Below are positions 34,226-42,753 of a stretch of 43,338 nt of DNA, piece after piece. The DNA is from Planctomycetota bacterium. Its GTDB lineage: Bacteria > Planctomycetota > Phycisphaerae > Sedimentisphaerales > Anaerobacaceae. The stretch is from assembly GCA_014384025.1 (NCBI GenBank), contig JACNGQ010000318.1, positions 1 through 43,338 of the forward strand, written 5' to 3'. The notes under the pieces are model-generated. The model worked only from the letters and a program-made list of their open reading frames with translations, ran no database searches and was not told the origin of the DNA. Position 1 is the first letter of the stretch. Each line of letters opens with the position of its first letter. The position numbers were made by a program, and so were the translations under genes.

Positions 34226-35566
34226 ATGAAGAGAAAAAAACAAAAAGTCACGGTTGGCTTTATATCATTGGGTTGTCCAAAAAACTCTGTTGACAGCGAA
34301 AGAATGTTGGCAGAAATCGCCGAGGCCGGTTTTTTAATAACAGCCGACCCTGATACCGCCGATGTCGTTGTCATCAACACCTGTGGTTTTATTGCCCCGG
34401 CCAAAGCCGAATCGCTCGAAGCAATTAGGCACACCTTAGAACATAAACTCAGCGGCGCCGTAAAAAAAGTTATTGTCGCCGGCTGCCTGCCGGAAAGAGA
34501 AGGAGAGCAATTGTTTAGCCAGGCCGAAGGTATCGATGCCGTTGTCGGTCTTGGCCAGCGAGATAATATTGCCGGGATAATAAAAAAAACGCTTTCTCGT
34601 CGGCATCCGGCAGCTTATTTGAATCAATCGGCACAGACAATATTAGACGACAGAACCAGGCTGCTTATTACACCGGGACATTGGGCGTACCTGCGAATCA
34701 GCGAAGGCTGTAACCACCGCTGCTCTTTTTGCACAATACCGGCAATCAGAGGGCGATTCCGAAGCAAACCCCCGGAACTCGTTCTGTCTGAGGCGGGCGA
34801 ATTAGTTTCATCAGGCACAGTCGAGCTTAATATAATCGCACAGGACAGTACATCCTATGGCCGGGATTTGAAAATTAAAAACTCTCTGGCCGCCCTTATC
34901 AGCGAACTTGAAAAGATTACCGGCCTGTCATGGATTCGGTTAATGTATCTATACCCGACAGAAATCTATGACACACTAATCGATACTATCACAAAAAGTG
35001 AAAAAATCGTTCACTATCTGGACATCCCAATCCAGCACGTAAATAACACAATCCTAAAAGCCATGCGTCGCCCTGATTCCAAAGACCAGTTAATACGACT
35101 GATTGAAAAGCTCCGAAAAGCTATGCCCGATATTATACTGCGGACAACAGTGATAGTCGGCTTCCCCGGCGAGACCGAACATCAGTTCACCGAGCTTCTG
35201 GATTTCATCAAATGGGCAAAATTCGATGCACTGGGTTGTTTTAGTTTCTATCCTGAATCCGGGACCGCCGCTGAGAAAATGCCGAACCATGTCTCCGAGA
35301 AAATAAAACAGCAGCGCCTCGAAGAGCTGATGCTCACTCAGCAGGAAATCGCCTTTACCAAAAACAAAAACAGAATCGGCAGCCAGCTTACCTGCCTGGT
35401 CGATGCCGTTGACAGTGAAAACGAAGGACGGGGACGCTTCTATGGCCAGGCCCCCGATATCGACAGCATCTGTATAATAAAGAAATGTCAAGCCCGGCCC
35501 GGTAAATTTATCAATACGAAAGTCATCGGCACAAAAGATTACGATTTGATCGTCGAGCAAATTTAG
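34226..35566 (+). CDS. rimO: Ribosomal protein S12 methylthiotransferase
   Basis: A 446-residue radical-SAM MTTase that methylthiolates Asp89 of S12. The N-terminal cluster ligands are Cys17, Cys53 and Cys87, in FISLGCPKN, NTCGFI and AGCLPE. The radical-SAM triad Cys162, Cys166 and Cys169 is in SEGCNHRCSFCTIPAIRG. The C-terminus is a TRAM domain. The GCPKNSVDSE string is that of RimO, not MiaB. I chose the ATG at 34226 over a TTG at 34217. A monocistronic gene, convergent with the permease hybrid. Confidence 0.94.
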   Translation: MKRKKQKVTVGFISLGCPKNSVDSERMLAEIAEAGFLITADPDTADVVVINTCGFIAPAKAESLEAIRHTLEHKLSGAVKKVIVAGCLPEREGEQLFSQAEGIDAVVGLGQRDNIAGIIKKTLSRRHPAAYLNQSAQTILDDRTRLLITPGHWAYLRISEGCNHRCSFCTIPAIRGRFRSKPPELVLSEAGELVSSGTVELNIIAQDSTSYGRDLKIKNSLAALISELEKITGLSWIRLMYLYPTEIYDTLIDTITKSEKIVHYLDIPIQHVNNTILKAMRRPDSKDQLIRLIEKLRKAMPDIILRTTVIVGFPGETEHQFTELLDFIKWAKFDALGCFSFYPESGTAAEKMPNHVSEKIKQQRLEELMLTQQEIAFTKNKNRIGSQLTCLVDAVDSENEGRGRFYGQAPDIDSICIIKKCQARPGKFINTKVIGTKDYDLIVEQI

Positions 35567-35700
35567 TCCGTGGTTAAACTGTGTTCATCTAACAAATTCA
35601 AGGAATCCTATCGGTATAAGGTAAGTAAGAAGCCTTTAGCCTTATATCTCCAATGATTGAGGTCATCTCCACAAGATTTGTCCAGAAAATCCACCGCTTT

Positions 35701-37938
35701 TTATTCGACGGTGGTCTCTTCCTCATGGATTGTCGAGATTTCATCAACCAGTTCCACCCTATTGAGAATCCTCCAGGCCGGCGGTGTTAGGTCCTGCATG
35801 TGCCAATCACTTTTGCAGTTGTAGCATTTAGGTATATCCGGCCTTCGTGGTCTGCCGCAATTTTGACAGGTTACTAAAGTAATCTTCGGTCGAGTCAGCC
35901 GGTAAGCAATATAGGCAATTAAGCCAAAGGTTAGTATCCCCAGCAGCCAAATTCGCCTGGAGTTACGCGACAAACCAATTAGTAGAGCATCTCTCACAAC
36001 AAGCCAACTAAGAAAACATGCAAACAGAATCGCAGGAATCATAATCAACAGAGCAATCAAGAATGTAATCAAGATACTACCCTGACGGTCTCTTAACAAA
36101 GCTACAAAGGAGTTGGGCATAAAGAACAGCGCCCTATGAGTTGAGTTTGCCTCAAAGCTATGAGCTGTGAAGAAAGATGCCAACGTCAAAACTGGAGGGT
36201 GAAGGCACTCCAACAGGTACTTCATGATGGTCATCTCAGGGCCCAGAGGGACATCAAATAGAACAGCCTTCGCAGATGGAATGCGTGGAGTATATGGTCC
36301 TGTCCCCGAGACACGTACATCATAGGGTACCGCTCTTGTTTGCGTAGTCCTGACTTGTTTACCATCCATATCGAAGACGGCGAGAGACATCGATGTACCC
36401 TGACGTGAAACACTTGCAGCTATCATTCCAAAATACTTATATTCTCTTTGGTCCATCGTCGAGACAATCTCGATATCATAGGCCAAAAGATCTTTCGGTT
36501 TTCGAGAGCCCCAACCAATGAGTGTTTGAGGACGGGGTAAGACACCAGCATATCTAACGAGTTCCAATTTTTCTGGATCCAGCAAATCAATACGTCCCGA
36601 CTCATCCAGCACCGGCAAATAATCGCCAGTTTGATACACTACTTGTTCCAATGCACCGAAAGGTCGAGTGAAATATACAGAACAGGCTTTTGATCTATAA
36701 ACATCAATAATCTCAACAGGACGACGTGTCAGATCCTGTAGCACAGGACCCTTTCGAATAGTCTGGTTCTTAAGGTCAAGTACAAAAAAACATCTATAGT
36801 ACATATCGTAAACAATCCCTTTACCTATGATTGGAGAATGAAATCTTCCGAGACCTGTGTCTGGAGTAGTCGACATACCTTTAGGGCCAATGTAGAGTAT
36901 ATACCTGCTGTCACTGCTGTTACGGTCGACAAGTAGTCCTTTTATTTTATCAAAATATGGACTCCGAGAAGTACCAAGGTCACCTAAGCGAATGCGTTGG
37001 CCGAGTGGCCCTCTGGATTTGAGATAGTCGAGTATACCCAAGGACCTCAAGATGTAATGGACTTCACGGCGACGCGTCGGTAAGGCAAAACTGTCAATAC
37101 TAGCATTAGCAATTAAGTGGGAAGGGGAGTCTGGATAAAATCTATATGTGAAGAGTGGTAGGCCAGAAGGATTGATTTCGACACCCAGCACTGTTCTCTG
37201 CATATTTGCCACAAATACGACATCGCACAAGTAACGTGCCCAGTAACAGGGAATAGAAAGCAAAACCAGAACTATTAATCCCGTGGCGAGAAATGTGATA
37301 GGGTTATCTCTAGAGGTTTTAATCAAGCTTAATAAAGAAGCAGCAATAAATAGCAAGGTTATTACAATTAGAGTTAATCCGAAGCCTTTAACAATAATTA
37401 GTGAAATAAAGATCATTACTAACGGTAGGGTACACATAGCACCTGTAAATGTCTGGGCTTTACAGGCCACATAAAGACCGAAACAATAGCAAGCAAATCC
37501 TGTTAGGAACATCCCTATAAACAAGTAATAAAGGCCATCTGGTAAAAGCGATTCGGGCCACAAAAGAAGACCTGATAGTATGCCACCTGTAATAGCTAAT
37601 GCCAAGAGGGACATAACAGTCAAAGTAATCAGTATGCCGGTGATAAAACGCATCAGGAAAATCTGACTCCGTTTAACAGGTAAAACCGACAAGAACGCTG
37701 AAATCCCATTCTTTCGGTCAAGGTGCGTTTGTGCCACCCCTAAAGAAAAAAAGCAAATACTAATGAGAGCAGGTAGAGAAATAAGAAGAACGATCATTTG
37801 TAACAGAAGGTCACGGGGATAAATGAAAGCAAGGGAACCGAGTATAAGAACTATAATCCCTGAGGCAACTAGGGCGGAGACAAAGAATGGCGCATCGTCA
37901 ACTATCTGTCTTTTAATGAGGATGGATAATACACGCAC
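35701..37938 (-). CDS. ABC-2-type permease hybrid with extracytoplasmic domain and zinc ribbon
   Basis: A 745-residue inner-membrane protein. Residues 1-250 are an ABC-2-like permease with about six helices, including VLPVKRSQIFLMRFITGILI as coupling region. Residues about 260-590 are a large soluble, probably periplasmic, beta-rich domain (for example YILYIGPKGMS and YDVRVSGTGPYTPRIPSAK). Two or three more helices follow (FLIALLIMIPAILFACFLS), then a zinc ribbon CQNCGRPRRPDIPKCYNC near residues 689-706 and an acidic tail. No ATPase gene is next to it. Start GTG at 37938 with AAGGA seven bases before; the stop of a broken upstream gene overlaps this signal. Substrate unknown. Confidence 0.8.
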   Translation of the reverse strand: MRVLSILIKRQIVDDAPFFVSALVASGIIVLILGSLAFIYPRDLLLQMIVLLISLPALISICFFSLGVAQTHLDRKNGISAFLSVLPVKRSQIFLMRFITGILITLTVMSLLALAITGGILSGLLLWPESLLPDGLYYLFIGMFLTGFACYCFGLYVACKAQTFTGAMCTLPLVMIFISLIIVKGFGLTLIVITLLFIAASLLSLIKTSRDNPITFLATGLIVLVLLSIPCYWARYLCDVVFVANMQRTVLGVEINPSGLPLFTYRFYPDSPSHLIANASIDSFALPTRRREVHYILRSLGILDYLKSRGPLGQRIRLGDLGTSRSPYFDKIKGLLVDRNSSDSRYILYIGPKGMSTTPDTGLGRFHSPIIGKGIVYDMYYRCFFVLDLKNQTIRKGPVLQDLTRRPVEIIDVYRSKACSVYFTRPFGALEQVVYQTGDYLPVLDESGRIDLLDPEKLELVRYAGVLPRPQTLIGWGSRKPKDLLAYDIEIVSTMDQREYKYFGMIAASVSRQGTSMSLAVFDMDGKQVRTTQTRAVPYDVRVSGTGPYTPRIPSAKAVLFDVPLGPEMTIMKYLLECLHPPVLTLASFFTAHSFEANSTHRALFFMPNSFVALLRDRQGSILITFLIALLIMIPAILFACFLSWLVVRDALLIGLSRNSRRIWLLGILTFGLIAYIAYRLTRPKITLVTCQNCGRPRRPDIPKCYNCKSDWHMQDLTPPAWRILNRVELVDEISTIHEEETTVE

Positions 37939-37941
37939 AGT

Positions 37942-38197
37942 TCATCCTTTTCTATAAAGCTCTATCTGTAAATAACTCTTCAAACCAGTAGCGTCAGCTC
38001 TGGTTGTCACAATAGTAATGAATCGAATAAAGCTATCCTTATAAATCTTTAAAAGGTACTGTCCAGAATTCTCCCGATTGACATAGACATGAAGTCTTAC
38101 GTTTTCATGATATATCTCCCTAAAATGCTTCGCGAAGTTCGCTATTTCATATTTATTGAACTATAAAATATCTTTTACAAATCAAAAGGTCAAGCAT
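37942..38197 (-). pseudogene. Small gene with an apparent frameshift, upstream of the ABC-2 hybrid
   Basis: Reading the minus strand from 38160 to 37942 gives a 72-codon open frame ending KSYLQIELYRKG-stop, with a plausible protein text (HENVRLHVYVNRENSGQY, LLKIYKDSFIRFITIV) but no start codon before it. An ATG at 38197 with a perfect AAGGAG ahead gives MLDLLICKRYFIVQ-stop in another frame; a one-base shift near 38155-38162 would join the two. The stop overlaps the ribosome-binding region of the permease gene, which suggests former translational coupling. I recognise no family. It could be a genuine frameshift in the cell, a sequencing error or a chance frame. Confidence 0.45.
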
Positions 38198-38544
38198 GTT
38201 CTCCTTAAATGGTGAAGCCTCATTCGAGCCCAAAATCGTATAATCGTAATTACAAACTTCAAAATATTAGTATTTGACGAGTATTCTATACTTTTGTGAT
38301 CCAATGATAGCTTTTGGCAGCACTACTGTAATACCCCAGGCCGAGCCAGAGACGATTTATTGTATTGTTGAGAGTTACATTTCTGATTGGGCAGATCATC
38401 AGATGAACGTAGATGCTTTCTGTAGTTTTTCTTGTTGTGTTACAATATAGTTGCCAATTACATCGTTTCGCCGTAAGAAATTTTCTCTTTTTTGGAAATA
38501 TTATTTCTTGTTATGGAATTTCTAAAGGGGTAAACTTCCTTATT
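38198..38544. other. Intergenic region before pgsA
   Basis: This 347-base region holds the divergent start regions of the broken gene and pgsA. The minus strand has a 75-codon open frame (38286-38510) without a ribosome-binding site, which I do not count as a gene. No terminator or repeat is seen; the promoter for pgsA must be here, but no good match stands out. Confidence 0.45.
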
Positions 38545-39174
38545 ATGCTGAATCTTATCCCGAATATTTTAACTTTTGGTCGGCTTGTTTTAACCATTGT
38601 CTTTCTGGTTATGCTTTTTTTGGCTCCGCCATATTACGCCGATGGCGAAGTGCCGTTTCCCGGTTTTCTCGACATCGCTTTCATTATCTTTGTTACCGCC
38701 GGCCTGACCGATATGGTTGACGGCCTGGCCGCTCGCAGGCTGAACGTCGCCAGCAAGTTCGGCCGAATGATGGACCCGCTGGCGGACAAAATTCTGGTCT
38801 GCGGCACTTTTATTTGCTTTGCAATAATCGGTCAGCCGAAGCTTTTCAGCTTAAGCCCGGATGCGTTGTCGGTTATCCATTGGTCGGTAGCGGGTATTTT
38901 AATTGCACGAGAAGCTTATGTAACAATACTCCGCCACGTCGCAGAGGCCCGCGGTGTCAACTTCGCCGCGACAGTATCCGGCAAGATTAAAATGTTCCTG
39001 CAGTCCTTTGCCATCGGTACAGTGGTTATAAAAATGGCCCATATCCAGACCGCAACGTGGGGATATTGGTTCACCACTATCGCGTATTTAATTATGCTGG
39101 TGGCCACGGTTATTTCAGGCTTATTGGCAACCCGGCGAAGTAGTTGGAAAGAAGCATCTCCGGAAAATAAATAA
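38545..39174 (+). CDS. pgsA: CDP-diacylglycerol-glycerol-3-phosphate 3-phosphatidyltransferase
   Basis: A 209-residue inner-membrane enzyme that makes phosphatidylglycerol phosphate from CDP-diacylglycerol and glycerol 3-phosphate. The CDP-alcohol phosphotransferase signature is complete: Asp56, Asp59-Gly60, Ala63-Arg64, Gly73, Asp77 and Asp81 in DMVDGLAARRLNVASK and GRMMDPLADK. The N-terminus LNLIPNILTFGRL is standard. I start at the ATG at 38545; an upstream in-frame ATG at 38413 would add 44 residues not seen in the family. The GH16-GH29 gene starts 50 bases after it. Confidence 0.9.
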   Translation: MLNLIPNILTFGRLVLTIVFLVMLFLAPPYYADGEVPFPGFLDIAFIIFVTAGLTDMVDGLAARRLNVASKFGRMMDPLADKILVCGTFICFAIIGQPKLFSLSPDALSVIHWSVAGILIAREAYVTILRHVAEARGVNFAATVSGKIKMFLQSFAIGTVVIKMAHIQTATWGYWFTTIAYLIMLVATVISGLLATRRSSWKEASPENK

Positions 39175-39224
39175 TCAGCAACCGGCCATATACTGAGTAT
39201 CATCGAAATTACGAGGAGCGAAAT

Positions 39225-41534
39225 ATGAAACATCAATCATCCAATATTATGAAGCTGGCAATTCTTTGTGCTGGCATTTTTGCTTTGGTAAGTGTGGTTT
39301 CCAAAACACAGGCACAGGTTCGAGAAGAATTTATGCCCCCTGCCGGCGATGGAAAGACCTGGAAACTCACCTGGAGTGATGAATTCGACGGGACAAAGAT
39401 TGATACGTCCAAATGGGAAATCATCGGCGACTCGAAGCGGCGTGACGGCTACTGGGTAAAAGAGGATTCCTATCTGGACGGTAAGGGTAATTTGCTCATC
39501 CGCACGAAAAAAGACGGCCAGCGATATACCAGCGGAGCAGTGCGAACCAGGAACAAATTCGAGCATAAGTTCGGATACTGGGTGTGCCGGTGTAAATTTC
39601 CCGAACAGGTCGGTCACTGGCCGGCGTTTTGGCTTTATATCGGCAGCGTCGGTAAAGTCGGAAACGAAGGCAGAGACGGCACAGAAATAGACATAATGGA
39701 AAAGCCCTGGCTCGAAGATAAGATAACGCAGAACCTGCACTGGGACGGCTATGGCGCCGCCCACAAAAACGCAGGAGGCAAACTCAGTATGATACCTGGT
39801 ATCAGTAAGGGCTTCCATACGTTCGGCCTGCACTGGAAAGCCGATGAATATGTTTTCTACGTCGATGGCAAAGAAACCTGGCGCACCAGCGCAGGTGGCG
39901 TCTCGCAGGTGCCGGAGTATATGAAACTGACCGAAGAAATCGGTGATTGGGGTGGTGATATTAAAAAAGCAAAGCTTCCAGATTACTTCGTGGTCGATTA
40001 CGTGCGGGTATATGACGAGGTCGAGCAAAGCACAACAATCGGACAGAAAGAGCTGATTCGCAAGGCGGCAAATGTTAAACCTTCGCCGCGGCAGCTTGCC
40101 TGGCAGAAAGGTGAGTTCATCGGTTTTATCCATTTTGGCGTTAATACGTTCACCGCCCGCGAATGGGGCACGGGTATGGAAGATCCGAAAATCTTCAATC
40201 CGGAGAATCTGGATACTGACCAGTGGTGCCGGATGATGAAGGCGGCCGGGATGAACCAGGCGATTCTTACTGCCAAGCACCACGATGGTTTCTGCCTGTG
40301 GCAGACGCGTTATACAAATCACTCGGTGGCTTCGAGCTTGTGGCGCAATGGCAAGGGCGACGTGCTGCGCGATTTGGTTAAATCCTGCAAAAAGTACGGG
40401 CTGAAGGTCGGAGTGTATTTGTCTCCTGCAGATTTGTATCAAATCGAAAATCCGGAAGGCCTGTACGGTAATCTGAGCAAATATTCCGAGCGGGTCATAC
40501 CGAAACCTGTGCCGGGCCGTCCGTTCCGGGACAGGCGAACTTTTAAATATGTCGTTGACGATTACAATGAATATTTCCTTAACCAGTTGTTCGAGCTTCT
40601 GACCGAGTACGGGCCAATCCATGAGGTCTGGTTTGACGGAGCACATCCCAAACGCAAAGGCGGGCAGACATACACATATACCCAGTGGTATGAAATGATT
40701 CGCGAGCTGGCGCCGCAGGCGGTGATATTCGGTAAAGGGCCGGATTTAAGGTGGTGCGGCAATGAGGCCGGGAATACAAGAGCGGCCGAGTGGAGCGTTA
40801 TTCCCATAGATGCGCCGGTGGACAAATTTACCTGGCCGGATATGACCGCGCGGGATTTGGGTAGTCTGGATAAACTTCGTGAAGTTCTCAATAAAGGCGG
40901 ATACCTGCATTGGTACCCTGCCGAGACCGATACATCAATCAGGCATGGCTGGTTCTGGCGAGACGAAAAGCAGCAAGTCAAAACAACAGAGCATATTCTC
41001 GATATCTGGTATCGCTCAATCGGCGGCAATACTGTGCTTCTGCTGAACATCCCGCCTAATCGGGATGGGCTTTTTGCAGAGCGCGACTGCAAGGTACTAA
41101 CAGAAGTCGGGCAAAACCTCCGCGAAACTTTCAAGACCAACCTTGCCGAGGGAGCCACTGCAATCGCCTCAGCCGGACGCGGGATGGGCTTTGAAGAGGC
41201 CAATGCTCTCGACGGCGACACTGCGACTTGCTGGATGGGGCCCGACTGGACTACGCAGGCCGAATTAGTAGTTACATTGGATGGAGCAAAGAGATTCAAT
41301 TGCATAGTGTTCCAGGAACAAATCCGCGATTATGGTCAGCGAATTGCCGAATTTGCCGTTGATGTTTTTATAGACGGTAAATGGCAACAAGTTGCCGAGG
41401 GCAAAACGGTCGGCTATAGGCGAATTTGCCGGATACCCAGTGTTACTACGGACAAGGTACGAATCAGGATTTTAGATTCCCGTGTTTGCCCGACTATTTC
41501 CGATTTCGGGTTATACTATGGGCCGGGGCTTTGA
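39225..41534 (+). CDS. Secreted GH16-GH29 fusion enzyme with C-terminal F5/8C domain
   Basis: A 769-residue exported enzyme with three modules. After a signal peptide (cut near TQAQ, residue 31), residues about 45-265 are a GH16 domain: catalytic Glu154, Asp156 and Glu159 in GTEIDIMEKPW, and WSDEFDGTKIDTSKWE. Residues about 285-625 are a GH29 alpha-L-fucosidase domain: GFIHFGVNTFT, AKHHDGFCLW and nucleophile Asp471 in EVWFDGAHP. Residues 640-769 resemble an F5/8C/CBM32 sugar-binding domain. GH16 enzymes cut beta-glucans, agar, porphyran or carrageenan, and GH29 removes alpha-fucose, so a fucosylated algal or host galactan is a fair guess. AGGAG lies six bases before the ATG. The two catalytic domains in one chain are unusual. 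Confidence 0.9.
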   Translation: MKHQSSNIMKLAILCAGIFALVSVVSKTQAQVREEFMPPAGDGKTWKLTWSDEFDGTKIDTSKWEIIGDSKRRDGYWVKEDSYLDGKGNLLIRTKKDGQRYTSGAVRTRNKFEHKFGYWVCRCKFPEQVGHWPAFWLYIGSVGKVGNEGRDGTEIDIMEKPWLEDKITQNLHWDGYGAAHKNAGGKLSMIPGISKGFHTFGLHWKADEYVFYVDGKETWRTSAGGVSQVPEYMKLTEEIGDWGGDIKKAKLPDYFVVDYVRVYDEVEQSTTIGQKELIRKAANVKPSPRQLAWQKGEFIGFIHFGVNTFTAREWGTGMEDPKIFNPENLDTDQWCRMMKAAGMNQAILTAKHHDGFCLWQTRYTNHSVASSLWRNGKGDVLRDLVKSCKKYGLKVGVYLSPADLYQIENPEGLYGNLSKYSERVIPKPVPGRPFRDRRTFKYVVDDYNEYFLNQLFELLTEYGPIHEVWFDGAHPKRKGGQTYTYTQWYEMIRELAPQAVIFGKGPDLRWCGNEAGNTRAAEWSVIPIDAPVDKFTWPDMTARDLGSLDKLREVLNKGGYLHWYPAETDTSIRHGWFWRDEKQQVKTTEHILDIWYRSIGGNTVLLLNIPPNRDGLFAERDCKVLTEVGQNLRETFKTNLAEGATAIASAGRGMGFEEANALDGDTATCWMGPDWTTQAELVVTLDGAKRFNCIVFQEQIRDYGQRIAEFAVDVFIDGKWQQVAEGKTVGYRRICRIPSVTTDKVRIRILDSRVCPTISDFGLYYGPGL

Positions 41535-41554
41535 ACGATTATCCGGACAGGCTC

Positions 41555-42208
41555 TCAGTTCGAATCGATAAAACCGTCCGTAATATCGAGGGGATTTTGG
41601 CCTATTTTGTCGAATATTTCTTTTTCCATTTTATAGATTAACGGGTCAACTTTAGCAATGATAGCCGGTCTTTGGGACTGTGATTCATCAAAGAGAGCAT
41701 TTCTTTTATGACCTTCGGTGAGTCTTTCCTCCAGCGGCACAATTTTATCGTGCATAACTCTCTTGTCCGCATAATAGACCAGCTTTTCTTCCCACGTAAT
41801 CGGCTTTTCCTTTTCGTCAAGCAAGGCCGTGTATCTGTGTTTTTTAATGGTTAGAGCGAGGGCAGGATACTTTTCCTTTAAGATATCATAAGCGGCCTCT
41901 TCGTGAGGAATTTGTTCGTACTTTTTCTGCAACTGGTGCCATTTTTCTTTATCTTCGGCCGTGACGGGGCGTCCAATCCTGCTGTAATCCAGTTCCTTAA
42001 TATCACAAACTCGTACAATATCGTGCAGTAAACAGGCGCTTTCGACAAGATTGAGGTTTACATTTTCGCCTTTTTCTTTTAGTTTTCGCGCCAGAAAAAC
42101 CGCTAATTTGGCAACGACCATACTGTGATTTACGATGTGCGGCGGAACGTGATGGGCCTCTATTATGGCCAGGCACTCTTTATGTGTTGGAAGATTGTTT
42201 TTATTCAT
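41555..42208 (-). CDS. HD-domain phosphohydrolase-like protein
   Basis: A 217-residue cytoplasmic protein with an HD domain (PF01966). The metal-binding His28 is in IVNHSMVVAKLAVFLA, and the His62-Asp63 pair is in ESACLLHDIVRV. The rest is helical, with IPHEEAAYDILKEKYPALAL and a basic region typical of short HD hydrolases. Substrates of such proteins are phosphomonoesters or nucleotides; this one is not assigned. The start is an ATG at 42208 without a strong ribosome-binding site. It is convergent with the GH16-GH29 gene (20 bases between stops). Confidence 0.82.
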   Translation of the reverse strand: MNKNNLPTHKECLAIIEAHHVPPHIVNHSMVVAKLAVFLARKLKEKGENVNLNLVESACLLHDIVRVCDIKELDYSRIGRPVTAEDKEKWHQLQKKYEQIPHEEAAYDILKEKYPALALTIKKHRYTALLDEKEKPITWEEKLVYYADKRVMHDKIVPLEERLTEGHKRNALFDESQSQRPAIIAKVDPLIYKMEKEIFDKIGQNPLDITDGFIDSN

Positions 42209-42339
42209 TTTATCAGTTCAGCAATTTTTCCGGATTTCAGCGTCCGGCCAAAGACCATACTTATTCTCGGCGGTTGGCACAAGGATTTTTACTGTTTTGC
42301 TCATAAACATTTGTTCGCTACCTCGATGGCAAGAGTAGA

Positions 42340-42425
42340 AATTGGGTTTGAATTGGCTTTGAATTGGGTTAAATTGGGTTTGTTTTGGGTTAAATTGGGT
42401 TTGAATTGGGTTTGAATTGGCTTTG
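42340..42425. repeat. Tandem array of an 11-base unit AATTGGGTTTG
   Basis: About eight degenerate copies of AATTGGGTTTG (variants AATTGGCTTTG, AATTGGGTTA and TTTTGGGTTA) run head to tail; a further copy is at 42505-42515. On the minus strand they read as repeats of QTQFNP/KPN. I have seen ORF-like blocks of this style scattered in Phycisphaerae genomes; that is recollection, not a search. Confidence 0.8.
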
Positions 42426-42531
42426 TTTTTTGACACCCCCAGCGGGTCAAATTCTTTGTAATTGCTTGTCGTATCTATATTTATGTTCATTTTATCATTT
42501 CTAAAATTGGGTTTGTTTTGCATAATTTGCT

Positions 42532-42602
42532 TATAAATTCGTACGTAAGAATTCGTAGAATTTATATAGCACAAATTCGAAATCCGAAGTTCGAAATCCG
42601 AA
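42532..42602. repeat. Inverted repeat and 14-base tandem duplication
   Basis: TATAAATTC at 42532-42540 faces GAATTTATA at 42558-42566 with a 17-base spacer. Next to it TTCGAAATCCGAAG at 42576-42589 is repeated at once as TTCGAAATCCGAA at 42590-42602. Both belong to the same repeat block; no gene or operator role is evident. Confidence 0.7.
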
Positions 42603-42694
42603 ACAAATTCAAATATCGAAATATAAAGGTTCAAAACAAACATCGATTCTCGAAGCTGAATACTCGATTACTGTGATCGGCTAAATGTTAAATT

Positions 42695-42753
42695 GGGCAA
42701 TCTTGCCCTGTGGGCTGGGCCTGCTGGCGTGCTACGTTAGGTTTCTACCTAAC
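42695..42753. repeat. Two perfect hairpins in the repeat block
   Basis: GGGCAA-TC-TTGCCC lies at 42695-42708 and GTTAGGT-TTCT-ACCTAAC at 42736-42753. Between them is a GC-rich stretch that differs from the AT-rich surroundings. Neither has a T-run on either side that would make it a normal terminator; they may be part of a small structured repeat linked to the RAYT gene. Confidence 0.5.

Noticed and set aside
35615-35646. Inverted repeat TATAAGG...CCTTATA between the convergent rimO and permease genes as a bidirectional terminator
   Set aside because: The stem is AT-rich with an 18-base loop and no T-run, so it is too weak to call.
38286-38510. Minus-strand frame ending SYHWITKV upstream of pgsA
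   Set aside because: The text looks somewhat protein-like, but there is no ribosome-binding site at its only ATG (38399) and it overlaps the pgsA leader. I cannot support it as a gene.
39237-40646. A 469-codon open frame antisense to the GH16-GH29 gene
   Set aside because: It mirrors the coding strand of a clearly identified enzyme and its translation resembles no family; it results from the codon bias of the sense gene.
42340-42425. CRISPR-like array
   Set aside because: The units are 11 bases with no spacers and no cas genes are in the window.
42736-42753. Possible integron attC site (GTTRRRY and RYYYAAC elements)
   Set aside because: The elements occur in the wrong order, GTTAGGT before ACCTAAC, and form a direct short hairpin. 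No integrase or cassette array is present.
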